DNA of 64,000 bases, taken from assembly GCF_036688685.1 (NCBI RefSeq), contig NZ_JAQQPS010000013.1:128898-192897 (forward strand). The letters are read 5' to 3'. Under the pieces are notes generated by a model. The model was not told where the DNA came from and made no database searches. It was given only the letters and a program-made list of their open reading frames with translations. The position numbers were made by a program, and so were the translations under genes. Source of the DNA: JALYUM01 sp036688685 (lineage in GTDB: Bacteria > Pseudomonadota > Gammaproteobacteria > Burkholderiales > Burkholderiaceae_D). Every line of letters starts with the position of its first letter. Position 1 is the first letter of the stretch. Positions 36,557 through 45,338 of this stretch are shown here, piece by piece.

Positions 36557-37121
36557 CGCCGTTCCAGGGCGTACTCCGGTCCTTGCTGGCCTCGCGCTCG
36601 GCCTTGACCACGTCCGGGCTGACTTTCGCCGCAGCATTGCCGAAATTACCGCGTACAAAAGTCAGAATCGCGGCAATTTGATTGTCGTCGAACCTGGCTT
36701 TGAACGACGGCATCGCACCGTGATAGGTGGTTCCCTTGACCGTCAGACTTCCCGTGATGCCATGTAAAAGTATGCTGGCCAGCACCCGGTCCTGGCCAGC
36801 AACCCATTCGGACCCGGCCAGCGGAGGAAAGGCGCCAGGCACGCCGGCGCCGCTTGCCTGATGGCAGGCTGCGCAGTTGGCAGCATACAGCTCGGCGCCG
36901 TTGGCCGACGAAACGCTTTTGACCTTCTCTTCAAGGGTGGAGATTGTGCGCAGGTCCCCAAGCGTGGGGTCGTCGTCGCGCTGGTTGATGAAAATGTAGG
37001 CGACCGCCCAAATAAACACCCCGAGCACGAGCGCAATGACGATCCATGGCACGGGCCTGTTCATTTCCTCGGGATCCGGATTTTCACGCGCCCGAACCTG
37101 CTGTTTGCGTTGGTCAGCCAT
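36531..37121 (-). CDS. Membrane-anchored monohaem cytochrome c
   Basis: 196 residues: a short cytoplasmic N-terminus, one membrane segment (about 25-45), and a class I cytochrome c domain. The haem motif is CAACH and a Met ligand lies in HGAMPSFK. It follows ccoO by 15 nt and probably takes the place of the dihaem CcoP as electron entry of this cbb3-like oxidase. The C-terminal 8 codons overlap the SCO gene. Confidence 0.88.
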   Translation of the reverse strand: MADQRKQQVRARENPDPEEMNRPVPWIVIALVLGVFIWAVAYIFINQRDDDPTLGDLRTISTLEEKVKSVSSANGAELYAANCAACHQASGAGVPGAFPPLAGSEWVAGQDRVLASILLHGITGSLTVKGTTYHGAMPSFKARFDDNQIAAILTFVRGNFGNAAAKVSPDVVKAEREASKDRSTPWNGDDDLTKFK

Positions 37122-37136
37122 CGCCCGATGCCCTTG

Positions 37137-37724
37137 TCATGGTTGGGTCGCTGCGCGCACCGGATAGGTGTGATCCAGGGCCTGCAAATAGGCGACCAGA
37201 TCGAGCACCTCGGCTTTCGCAACCACCACATTGCCGATCGGGTTGAAGCCCGCGGGCATTTGCACGACTCTGTCGCCCGGCTCCGCCGCGCCTTTCACGT
37301 CGAACAGGAAGGGATAGGCCGGCATGATGGACGCCGCCGTGTACGCCCGTGGCTGAAACAGATGGGCGAGGTGCCAGTCGGCGCTGGGTTGCCGCGCGCC
37401 GATATTAAACAGGTCGGGGCCGGTGCGCATGGTGCCCAGCAAATGCGGCTTGTCAAAAACGTAGTCCGCCGCGACCGACGCGCGCCCCCAGCCGCGCTTG
37501 TCGTCCGGAGCCTGCGCTTTGTCGCGTGGCTGCTGGGAGTGGCAATACACACAGCCATTCTGGATGTAGACCGCGCGTCCGCGCAGCTGCGCCGTAGTGT
37601 AGGGATGCAAGGCAGCGGGCGCCGCCAGGTTTTTCACTTGAAAAAACGGTAGCACGATGAAGGCAGCAGTGGCCAAGGCAAGCGTCACCATTGCGCCACC
37701 AAGGAGTTTGAGTTCGTCTTCCAT
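37137..37724 (-). CDS. ccoO: cbb3-type cytochrome c oxidase subunit II (CcoO-like)
   Basis: 195 residues. An N-terminal membrane helix is followed by a monohaem domain with motif CVYCHSQQPRDK, typical of CcoO, and the AADYVFDKPHLLGTMRTGPDL region. It is slightly shorter than usual CcoO (about 200-240). It starts two nt after the ccoN-like stop, so translation is coupled. It passes electrons to subunit I in the inner membrane. Confidence 0.9.
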   Translation of the reverse strand: MEDELKLLGGAMVTLALATAAFIVLPFFQVKNLAAPAALHPYTTAQLRGRAVYIQNGCVYCHSQQPRDKAQAPDDKRGWGRASVAADYVFDKPHLLGTMRTGPDLFNIGARQPSADWHLAHLFQPRAYTAASIMPAYPFLFDVKGAAEPGDRVVQMPAGFNPIGNVVVAKAEVLDLVAYLQALDHTYPVRAATQP

Positions 37725-37726
37725 GG

Positions 37727-39391
37727 TCAGGCTTCAGCGCTGTGCGCAGCAAGGTGGCGCGTATGCAGCAGCGCTGCCCCGGTACGCGCCGGCCCATGCC
37801 GCAACGCCATCGCGGCAAAGTGGGCAGCGAAAACCAGATGGCCCAGCGTCATGATGAAGCCACCCACCGAGCGCATTCTGAGGTAAGGCATCGTCACGAT
37901 GACCGAGTCGATGAACGGCCTGGACGCGTCGAGCATGGCGAGGCCTTGCAGCCAGCCGCCAATGGTCAGGCTGATGAAGTACACCGAGAAACCTGCGACG
38001 ACGAGCCAGAAGTGCGTCGCGATCAGGCCCGGGTACGGCCACTCCCATGACATCACGCGCGGCATGACGAAATAAATCGCGCCAAACATGACCATCGTAA
38101 AAAATCCATACACACCAAGATGTGCGTGCGCCACGGTGAAGTGGGTGAAGTGGGTGATGGTGTTGACACTCCGGAGCGCTTCGACGGTTCCCTGGATGGA
38201 GCTCAGCGTGTACATCATGCCGCCGAGAACAATAAAGCGCAGCGTCGGCGAATAGACCAGTTTACCGAAATGGCCGCGCATGGTCATATGCTGGTTGATG
38301 GAAAACGCGATCACCGGCACCAGCATCATCACGCTCTGAACGATGGACAGGGTGATGAGCCAGCCGGGAACCGGGCCGCCAATCAAGTGATGCCCGCCCA
38401 CTTGTCCATAAAAAAACGCAAGGGTCCAAAAACCCAGCAGGGAGAGGTTGTAGGACTGAATCGGGCGGCCAATGATTTTCGGCAGAAAATAGTAGACCGA
38501 TGCCAGCGCCATCGGCGTGTAGAAAAGGCCGAGCACGTTGTGGCCGAACCACCAGTTCATGGTTGCCTGTTCGACGCCAACGTGAACGGCGGGCAGATTG
38601 GCGATCAAAAACAGAATGGGGAACCAGAACAGCGCAGCCCCCATATACCAGATGGAAACGTAGAGATGGTCGACCTTGCGCGCTTGCAGCGTGTAGACCA
38701 GCGGGACGCCGACCAGCGCGCCGCCAGCGACGAGCAAAATGTCGACCTGCCATGGGATTTCAAGCCATTCCATACCATCGCTCAAGCCCACAGCGATGCA
38801 TCCAAGGCCGGCGATCAGCCCTGCGGTCCAGAGCATGCAGCCAACGATGGCGACTCTGCCGCCGACCAGCCTGGTTTTTAACAGGCGCGGCAGCAACCAG
38901 ATTGCAATGCCGAGTGCCGCCATCGGCGCCCAGCCGTAGGCGACCGCGTTGAGGTGAATCGTGCGTAGCCGGCCGAACGTCAGCCAGGCCTGCTGGACGA
39001 GGAAGTCGGGTTGGTGAAGCTTGATGGAGCTGGTCAGGCCTGCAAGGGAGGCGACGATCAGCCAAATCACGGCGCATGACAAGAGAAGGAAGACCACAAA
39101 GGCGGACGACCGGTCGGCTTCCACGCGCTCGCGCAATTGCTGCTGCAGAACCGCATCGTGCGCTGTGCCAGGCGCGCCTGCTGGTCCGTGCTCGCCCTGC
39201 CCCGACAGTCCGGCCTTTTGCGCGGGTGTGGCAGCGGGCTCTTCAACGGTACCGATTTCGCCCTCTGAAAAAATCACGTTGGCGGCCGCGGCGGACGGGT
39301 CGAACAGGCGTTTGCGCAGCGACCAGATGAAGACAAACAAACCGGTGATCGACAGTACGAACGAAGCGAGCAAAAGCGCGACGGTGTTCAT
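37727..39391 (-). CDS. ccoN: cbb3-like oxidase subunit I with N-terminal CcoS-like extension
   Basis: 554 residues. Residues 1-50 (membrane helix, then SLRKRLFDP...NVIFSEGE) resemble the small assembly protein CcoS, joined by a Pro/Gly/Ala linker (50-80) to a 12-helix CcoN core. Metal ligands are identifiable: H146 (RTIH), CuB H284 (WFGHN) and H334-H335 (GGHHL), haem ligands H422 and H424 (AHAHLG). Y328, six residues before H334, matches the cross-linked Tyr of oxygen-reducing C-family oxidases. It reduces O2 at low oxygen tension. No ccoP, ccoQ or ccoG is present nearby. Confidence 0.9.
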   Translation of the reverse strand: MNTVALLLASFVLSITGLFVFIWSLRKRLFDPSAAAANVIFSEGEIGTVEEPAATPAQKAGLSGQGEHGPAGAPGTAHDAVLQQQLRERVEADRSSAFVVFLLLSCAVIWLIVASLAGLTSSIKLHQPDFLVQQAWLTFGRLRTIHLNAVAYGWAPMAALGIAIWLLPRLLKTRLVGGRVAIVGCMLWTAGLIAGLGCIAVGLSDGMEWLEIPWQVDILLVAGGALVGVPLVYTLQARKVDHLYVSIWYMGAALFWFPILFLIANLPAVHVGVEQATMNWWFGHNVLGLFYTPMALASVYYFLPKIIGRPIQSYNLSLLGFWTLAFFYGQVGGHHLIGGPVPGWLITLSIVQSVMMLVPVIAFSINQHMTMRGHFGKLVYSPTLRFIVLGGMMYTLSSIQGTVEALRSVNTITHFTHFTVAHAHLGVYGFFTMVMFGAIYFVMPRVMSWEWPYPGLIATHFWLVVAGFSVYFISLTIGGWLQGLAMLDASRPFIDSVIVTMPYLRMRSVGGFIMTLGHLVFAAHFAAMALRHGPARTGAALLHTRHLAAHSAEA

Positions 39392-39456
39392 GGCTTTGAT
39401 TGGTCAATGTTTCGGCGTGGGCAGTGCGGGCGCGGCGCTGCGTCGGTCCCGGCAAG

Positions 39457-39533
39457 CGCTGTTGACGACCCAATAGTGGCGCGCCGCCGTCGGTCCGGGT
39501 AGGCTCAGAAACCGCTCGAAGAAGGCGTATCAG
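39457..39533 (-). repeat. Bipartite 77-bp upstream element, copy 2 (oxidase operon)
   Basis: Block one 39457-39476, spacer of 18 nt, block two 39495-39533. Same orientation and similar distance (66-142 nt) from the ccoN-like start as copy 1 has from the efflux start. Identity extends through what would be third codon positions, so conservation is at the DNA or RNA level. Confidence 0.85.
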
Positions 39534-39605
39534 GTACTGCAGGCGGCGCTCAGGTCGCTGTACCTGGCCATCGACATTCAAAAAGTTCGATACGTGGATA
39601 TTGCG

Positions 39606-39622
39606 ATATCGAGATATGTAGA
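39606..39622 (+). promoter_or_regulatory. Candidate ArsR operator before the Old Yellow Enzyme gene
   Basis: ATATCGAGATATGTAGA matches ATATCGTAATATGTAGA at 40860-40876 at 15 of 17 positions. The two sites lie upstream of the OYE gene and of the ArsR gene. The immediate surroundings (ATATTGCGATATCG) add further half-sites. Confidence 0.65.
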
Positions 39623-39693
39623 TTATGATGCCCTTCTCGCTGCCTGGACGACCCCGTCCCGCGGCATCCCGCAATCATGCCAAGGACCCTATT

Positions 39694-40818
39694 TTGGAAT
39701 ATTCGACACTCTTCAACCCGATCCGCCTCGGGCCCTTCACCCTGAAAAGCCGTATCGTGCTGCCGCCCTTGACGCGCTCGCGCAGCACGCAGCCCGGGAA
39801 CATTCCGAACGACCTGATGGCGACCTATTATGGCCAGCGCAGCGGCGCCGGTTTCATGGTTACCGAAGGCAGCCAGATCGAACCGCGCGGCCAGGGTTAC
39901 GCCTGGACGCCGGGCATCCACACCGCGGCCCAGGTCGACGGCTGGCGCAAGGTAACCGAGCGGGTACACGCCGAAGGCGGCGTCATTTTCTCCCAGCTGT
40001 GGCATGTGGGCCGCGTCTCGCACACCACGCTGCAGCCGGACGGCGGCGCACCGGTGGCGCCATCGGCCATCCAGGCGCAGGGCGTGAGCGTCTTCATCGA
40101 GACGGCGCCAGGCGTCGGCGCGCTGGCCGAGCCATCCATGCCGCGCGCCCTGCGCCATGAAGAAATCGGCGAGCTGGTGGCGCTGTATGCGCAGGCCGCG
40201 GAAAACGCCATCGCGGCCGGTTTCGACGGCGTCGAACTGCATGCCGCGAATGGTTACCTGATCAACCAGTTCATCTCGGCGCACAGCAACCAGCGCGAGG
40301 ACGAATACGGCGGCAGCCTTGAAAACCGTTTGCGCTTCCTGCGCGAAGTCACGCAGGCCGTGGCCGACAAGGTTGGCAAGGAGCGCGTCGGCGTGCGCTT
40401 CGCCCCGCTGTTCCAGGGCACCGACGAAGCGCGCGTCTATCTCGGGCTGGTCGAGGACGATCCGCACGGCACCTACGTCGAAGCGGTCAAGGTGCTCGAA
40501 GACATCGGCATCGCCTACCTGTCGCTGGCCGAAGCGGACTGGGACAATGCGCCGGAATTGCCGGAAACGTTCCGCGTCGCGGTGCGCGAGGCGTTCAGCG
40601 GCCTGATCATCTATGCCGGCAAATACACGGCCGCGCGCGGCGAACGCGTTATCGAGAAGGGTTGGGGCGACCTGATCGCATTCGGCCGGCCATTCATCGC
40701 CAACCCGGATTTGCCACAGCGCATAGCCAACGGCTGGCCGCTGAACCCGGCCGATCCGGCGTCCATGTATGGCGGCACCAGCGTCGGCTACACCGACTAC
40801 CCCCGTTTCGGCACCTGA
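39694..40818 (+). CDS. Old Yellow Enzyme family alkene reductase (NemA-like)
   Basis: About 374 residues when started at TTG 39694, seven nt after AAGGA; the frame extends upstream to 39625 but those residues are outside the family. FMN-barrel motifs: FNPIRLGPFTLKSRIV, FSQLWHVGR, HAANGYLINQFI (substrate-binding His and Asn), EYGGSLENR and the C-terminal GRPFIANPDLP. NemA/OYE enzymes use NADPH to reduce electrophiles such as N-ethylmaleimide, enones and nitro compounds. Regulation by the downstream ArsR protein is likely because both genes share the same 17-bp upstream motif. Confidence 0.9.
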   Translation: MEYSTLFNPIRLGPFTLKSRIVLPPLTRSRSTQPGNIPNDLMATYYGQRSGAGFMVTEGSQIEPRGQGYAWTPGIHTAAQVDGWRKVTERVHAEGGVIFSQLWHVGRVSHTTLQPDGGAPVAPSAIQAQGVSVFIETAPGVGALAEPSMPRALRHEEIGELVALYAQAAENAIAAGFDGVELHAANGYLINQFISAHSNQREDEYGGSLENRLRFLREVTQAVADKVGKERVGVRFAPLFQGTDEARVYLGLVEDDPHGTYVEAVKVLEDIGIAYLSLAEADWDNAPELPETFRVAVREAFSGLIIYAGKYTAARGERVIEKGWGDLIAFGRPFIANPDLPQRIANGWPLNPADPASMYGGTSVGYTDYPRFGT

Positions 40819-40859
40819 GCGTTAGTGCAGACGACCAGCGCTTGTTGTTGGCATCGCGA

Positions 40860-40876
40860 ATATCGTAATATGTAGA
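40860..40876 (+). promoter_or_regulatory. Candidate ArsR operator before its own gene
   Basis: Second copy of the 17-bp motif found at 39606-39622; it ends 21 nt before the ArsR start codon and would overlap the promoter, suggesting autorepression. Confidence 0.65.
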
Positions 40877-40897
40877 AAAATCGATATAGTGGGATCT

Positions 40898-41203
40898 ATG
40901 AGTGTTGACGTCAGCGAAGTATTAAAAGCCCTGGACAATCCGGCCCGACTGGCCATTCTCGCCTGGCTCAAGGAACCGGCCAGGAATTTCCCCGAGCAAG
41001 CGGTCGACGCCGACCAGGTCGGCGTGTGCGTCAGCATCATCCAGGCACGCGCCAAGCTGTCGCAATCGACGGTGTCCTTGTACCTGGCGACGCTGCAGCG
41101 GGCCAAGCTGGTGACGTCGCAGCGTATCGGGCCATGGACTTATTACAAGCGGCACGAAGAAAATATCGCCGCGTTCCAGGAAGCCCTGGGAGCGCTGATC
41201 TGA
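40898..41203 (+). CDS. ArsR/SmtB-type winged-helix repressor
   Basis: 101 residues from ATG 40898. The fold is the ArsR dimer: LDNPARLAILAWLKEP, then recognition helix AKLSQSTVSLYLATLQRAKLVTSQ and a wing ending WTYYKR. There is no classic metal site, but Cys in VGVCVSI between helices could sense electrophiles or redox change, fitting its partner OYE gene. It probably represses both itself and the reductase. Confidence 0.85.
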   Translation: MSVDVSEVLKALDNPARLAILAWLKEPARNFPEQAVDADQVGVCVSIIQARAKLSQSTVSLYLATLQRAKLVTSQRIGPWTYYKRHEENIAAFQEALGALI

Positions 41204-41335
41204 CGGCGCCTGGCGATCTGTCTCCCGCCACCGCCACAAGCGATCATGAGGGCAGATGCCTACAGCGCGAAAATATGGCGCGATTTTTTCAGCATCGTCC
41301 CTCATATTTTCTTTTTATGCGTGTATGTCGCCGGT

Positions 41336-42037
41336 TTACTTGAGACTTTCAAGGTTCTGGGCGCAGTTAATTGTTGCAGTGCCGCTCAGGGCAATACTTC
41401 CCGTCGAACCAAATCCCGTATTTGCTGGCATCGGCAGCTTGGTAATGGTCAGCACAATCTGGCCGTGCGAAATGGCCGACACCTTGATGGCAGACGAAAC
41501 GACGCTGCTACTGCTGAGCCATTGCATCCCATCCGGTTGATACAGTCCCCAGTCCCCAAAGCCGGCGTTAATCGTCTGGCCAACCGTGAGCGCTTGCGCG
41601 TTGCTCGTGGATGTCAGCTGGATGGTCCTGCCGTCACTGGCACGAAATATAATGTCGAAGCCGCGCGGCATTTGTGCGGCTCCGAGACTGAAGTAGGTGC
41701 ATTTGCCACCGCCAACAGCTGGGACAACATTGCCGAACTGGCCTGCGGCGGCACCCAGACACATATTGGCGCCGGCCACGGTCGTACTGCACATTGCCGA
41801 CGACCCCTTAAATTCGGCGACATTCGCATTTGTCGGCGTTCCCTGAAATAGCGCGGCGATCGTGAAGCTGGCCTCAACCGGGCCGTATGCGTTGGGCGCT
41901 GGTGCAGAACTCGCTGGTTGCGCAGGCGATGCAATGGCCGATGCCGACTCCGTCCCGCCCCCACCGCATGCCGTCAACAAGACGACACTGGACGACATCA
42001 TTGCAGCAGCGAGTGCTCTTGAAAAATTTTGGTTCAT
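41336..42037 (-). CDS. Putative lipoprotein, unknown function
   Basis: 233 residues from ATG 42037 (the frame opens 22 codons earlier). Lipobox LLTACGGGG with Cys near residue 24, then a Ser/Pro/Ala linker and a beta-rich domain with three further Cys residues and Gly-rich strands. I do not recognise a family. It is followed by no gene on the same strand before the ArsR gene, with which it is convergent. Confidence 0.75.
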   Translation of the reverse strand: MNQNFSRALAAAMMSSSVVLLTACGGGGTESASAIASPAQPASSAPAPNAYGPVEASFTIAALFQGTPTNANVAEFKGSSAMCSTTVAGANMCLGAAAGQFGNVVPAVGGGKCTYFSLGAAQMPRGFDIIFRASDGRTIQLTSTSNAQALTVGQTINAGFGDWGLYQPDGMQWLSSSSVVSSAIKVSAISHGQIVLTITKLPMPANTGFGSTGSIALSGTATINCAQNLESLK

Positions 42038-42159
42038 TGAAGGCTTTCTAGAATGGCAAGGCTGAATACACCCGAGTTCGGGAAGGTGGCAGGGCCCGTT
42101 CACGCCATCACTGCGTTGGCCGCTAACATGTCGGCCCCGAGCCTTTGCAGATTGCTTCG

Positions 42160-42840
42160 TTAGTTGTTACCGAAGAGGATGCCGACTGGCAGCTCGGTGA
42201 GTTCCGGCTGACCTTCCAGGCGCACACTCTTCGCCCCGGTCGCCTTTTCGATCGAGCGGACGGTATCGAGAATGGTCTTGTTGACCCACTGTTCTGGTGT
42301 GCCGACCAGCGAGTTGGCGATAGTGCGTGAAATTTGATACACGCCGCCTTCGGTCTTTTTGAACACCGCATATGTATTGAGGCGATAGCCGGCCTGGTAT
42401 TTGTACAGGCAGCTGTACAGTGTCAAGTTACTGGAGCCAGAGATACTGCGCTGGGCGCGCGATGTCCATACCGCGTCGTCGCATCGCGCCGCCTTCAAGC
42501 TCACGCCACCGTTCTGCATCGCTGCCATTTGCATCATGGCGCCCATGCCAGAGTTCGACCCTGCCAGCGTCGCACCGATGTCGTCGATGACAAAACGACC
42601 CGGTTCGACCGGAACCGTCTTGCCCATCTGAAGCGGCGACATCTGGTTAAGGTCATTCGTATTTTGTGCCAGTCCGTCAGCGGCGGCATTCGTCACGACG
42701 CTTGTGCCAGCCGAGGTTTTGAAATCGAAAATATGGTACATCTCGACGGTGGTATTTCGGTTGGCCAGGTAGCTATTGCCCGTGGCGCAACCGGTGAGTG
42801 CGACGATGACGGGAAGAATGACGAGAGCGATTTTTTTCAT
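42160..42840 (-). CDS. Putative lipoprotein, unknown function
   Basis: 226 residues. The signal ends in the lipobox LTGCATG. The mature part is a mixed alpha/beta domain with two Cys residues (ARCDDAVW, LYSCLYKY) that may pair. I cannot name the family. It is upstream of, and on the same strand as, the lipoprotein at 41336 (122-nt gap), so the two could be co-transcribed. Confidence 0.75.
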   Translation of the reverse strand: MKKIALVILPVIVALTGCATGNSYLANRNTTVEMYHIFDFKTSAGTSVVTNAAADGLAQNTNDLNQMSPLQMGKTVPVEPGRFVIDDIGATLAGSNSGMGAMMQMAAMQNGGVSLKAARCDDAVWTSRAQRSISGSSNLTLYSCLYKYQAGYRLNTYAVFKKTEGGVYQISRTIANSLVGTPEQWVNKTILDTVRSIEKATGAKSVRLEGQPELTELPVGILFGNN

Positions 42841-43101
42841 GGATAACCTTTGTTAGTCAGCCGAGATTGCCAAGCAGCAATTTCCCTGCACTAGAAGCAT
42901 CCTATTGGCGTCAAACGCGTTGCGCCACAGCCGTGCGACGAGTCAAAGGGTTTCCGGAATGAGTGAAGGAAAAATTGGCATTGGACATCATTTTCCAACG
43001 CTGACGCTGCGGCACATCGCGAACCGATCGGCTACGCTATCCGTGGCGATGATGTGATGGACGCACATCCCCCGGCGCCTGCATTGGCAACGCCGGCGCT
43101 G

Positions 43102-43845
43102 TTACAGCTGCCGAAACGCGGCCTGATAGCCGACGCTGACATTCAAGCGCTCATCGCGGTCACGCAGCCGAACCTCCATGTGACCATCAGCGCGATAGAT
43201 GGATTCGACCCGGCGCAGGTTCACAATTGCGCCACGGTTAACCTGAATAAAATCGTCCGGATTAAGCTCGTCCATCAGGTCCTTGATGGGCTTGCGAATC
43301 AAGGCCTCTGCATGCGCCGTGACGACCCGCGTGTACTTTGCATCGGCTTGAAAAAAATAGATTTCATCCGTTGTAATCAGGCGCAGAAGGCTGCCCACAG
43401 AGGCCTGAATCCAGCGCAGATATTTCGGTTCGGTTTTCGGCACCGCAAGCGCCTCCCACACGGCAGTCGGGACGGGCGCCCGGTCACGGCCAAGCGTCGC
43501 CTTCAAGCGCTCGATGGTCTGCATCAGCCGGCCACGATGCAAGGGCTTGACCAGGTAGTCTGAGGCGCCGAGGTCGAACGCTTCAAGCGCATGCTGGTTA
43601 TAAGCCGTCAGAAACACGACGGCCGTCCTGCCCTGAATAACCTTGGCGACTTCCAGGCCAGTCAGCTGCGGCATATTGATGTCGAGGAAGACGACATCGG
43701 GCGCCAACGCTTGAATTGCACGCAGCGTGCCGACCCCGTCGCTCGTTTCGGCCACAATATTCAGCTCGGGCCAAAGGGCTGACAGCGCCTCGCGAAGTTC
43801 CGCGCGAAGAATGGGCTCGTCTTCTGCGAGGATTGCTGTTGACAT
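43102..43845 (-). CDS. LytTR family response regulator
   Basis: 247 residues from ATG 43845. Receiver domain with acidic pocket EDE (8-10), phospho-acceptor D55 in VVFLDINMP and Lys in YLVKPLHRG; a linker; then a LytTR DNA-binding domain (about 145-247, LRLITTDEIYFFQADAKYTRVV...FIQVNRGAIVNLR). It follows the kinase gene by two nt and should be phosphorylated by it. The target genes are not evident. Confidence 0.92.
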   Translation of the reverse strand: MSTAILAEDEPILRAELREALSALWPELNIVAETSDGVGTLRAIQALAPDVVFLDINMPQLTGLEVAKVIQGRTAVVFLTAYNQHALEAFDLGASDYLVKPLHRGRLMQTIERLKATLGRDRAPVPTAVWEALAVPKTEPKYLRWIQASVGSLLRLITTDEIYFFQADAKYTRVVTAHAEALIRKPIKDLMDELNPDDFIQVNRGAIVNLRRVESIYRADGHMEVRLRDRDERLNVSVGYQAAFRQL

Positions 43846-43847
43846 GT

Positions 43848-45338
43848 CTACTCGTTTTCTGAAATGGGAATAACGATGCATGCCATGAAGCCGCCGGCCG
43901 CCATGGCCCCCACCTCGAGCCACGCACGGTTGCCGTAAATTGCCTCGAGACGTTGCCGGATATTGCTCAAGCCCACGCCACTGCCCTGCACGCTTGAGAA
44001 GCCGGCGCCGTTGTCGAGTACGGTCAATCTTAAGTGCTGCTGTTCCCGCACGGCGCTGATGCTCAGCTTGCCGTCCGGCTTGTTGTTCAGACCATGCATG
44101 ATTGCGTTCTCGACCAGGGAGATAAGCATCGCCGGCGGAAACGCCATGCTCGTGACGTCGGCCGAGTTGATGAACGAATACGAAAGCCGCTCGCCCATGC
44201 GAATTTTCATGATGGCGAGGTAATGCAAGACCAAATCGAGTTCTTTGCTGACCGTCGACACATCCGATCTAAGCTCTTCAAGGGTGCTGCGCAGATACAC
44301 GATCAGGTGGTCCATCATCGATTCACCCTGCTCGACACTGGAGCGATACAGATGGCGCACGTTCGCCAGCGTGTTGAACAGAAAATGAGGCTCAATCTGC
44401 GCCTGCAAAATCCGCAGTTGCGACTCCACTGCCTGATGCCGCAGCTCATCTTGCTTGCGTACGGCAACGGACAGGGCAAGCTCGCTGGTCAGGGGCTCAA
44501 GCAGGTTGGTCTGGAGGTAGCGCATCACGGCCAGCACGACCGCCGGGTTGGGAAACAATTCAAGCCGGTGGATTCCGCCTCGCAGTTCGCAGCGCACGCG
44601 CAGCTCCGCGGCGGCGGCGCCGTGCGCGGCGAGCGTGACAACGACGCGAATCGGCAACAGCGCCCAGCTCAACGAATAGGACTGCGGCCGGTCTGGCTGA
44701 CTGCGAATAATGTTGACATTGGCTTGATAGAACATCCTGGAAAAGCGTGGGGTCATCTCGCTCATCAACCTCTCGACGTGCTTGTCGAGCACCATGGCGA
44801 CATGCTCGCAGGCGGCCTGGATGGCAATCCGTTTTTCGTTAAACGTACCAGCAAATAAGGCACTGAAATCGGCGCCATTGCGTTTCAACGACAGACACCG
44901 CCACCACGAAATCGAGATCGAGTAGACGATGGCCAATTGCGCCAAAAATAAAAAAACAGGCCATGAGAATTGCGCCGGCAAATCGGCGCTTACTGGCGCT
45001 GGCTCAGAGGTCAGGTCGTCAAACGCAAAGATCACAAACAAGATAACGGCGCCACGCGTGACGACTTGCATCGCGACCTGCAACTGGATGCGCCAAGCGA
45101 AGGCGCATGCGGTGCGGGGTAAAACCGGCTTGCGCGCGCGGTGAGTCATCCAGCAGAGAAACGCCGCCTCAAACCCGGCATACGCCACAAAAAACGCCAG
45201 CGCAATGCGCATATCGACCAGCATCGACGCGCTGTCCATGTACGAACCATAGACTCGGCCCGTCAGCAACGGGATTATCACAATCAGGAGAAGCAAGGGA
45301 AGGTCCGCAAGCCGCCAAACACGCGTCGATGTTTTCAT
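43848..45338 (-). CDS. LytS-type sensor histidine kinase
   Basis: 496 residues from ATG 45338, a start supported by its four-nt overlap with the small upstream gene. Four or five membrane segments occupy the first ~190 residues without a periplasmic sensor. The His_kinase region has H318 in QIEPHFLFN, and an ATPase domain with LVENAIMHGL and GVGLSNIRQRL follows. It probably senses a membrane-associated signal and phosphorylates the LytTR regulator encoded next. Confidence 0.92.
   Translation of the reverse strand: MKTSTRVWRLADLPLLLLIVIIPLLTGRVYGSYMDSASMLVDMRIALAFFVAYAGFEAAFLCWMTHRARKPVLPRTACAFAWRIQLQVAMQVVTRGAVILFVIFAFDDLTSEPAPVSADLPAQFSWPVFLFLAQLAIVYSISISWWRCLSLKRNGADFSALFAGTFNEKRIAIQAACEHVAMVLDKHVERLMSEMTPRFSRMFYQANVNIIRSQPDRPQSYSLSWALLPIRVVVTLAAHGAAAAELRVRCELRGGIHRLELFPNPAVVLAVMRYLQTNLLEPLTSELALSVAVRKQDELRHQAVESQLRILQAQIEPHFLFNTLANVRHLYRSSVEQGESMMDHLIVYLRSTLEELRSDVSTVSKELDLVLHYLAIMKIRMGERLSYSFINSADVTSMAFPPAMLISLVENAIMHGLNNKPDGKLSISAVREQQHLRLTVLDNGAGFSSVQGSGVGLSNIRQRLEAIYGNRAWLEVGAMAAGGFMACIVIPISENE

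Noticed and set aside
37727..39391. Subunit I as a nitric oxide reductase
   Set aside because: Y328, at the position of the cross-linked Tyr before the CuB His pair, and an SCO gene support an oxygen-reducing enzyme; NorB lacks that Tyr.
33761..39533. The duplicated 77-bp element as direct repeats bounding a 5.7-kb mobile insert
   Set aside because: The genes between are native-looking with ordinary GC content, no recombinase is present, and the copies sit at equivalent promoter positions; kept as a regulatory hypothesis instead.
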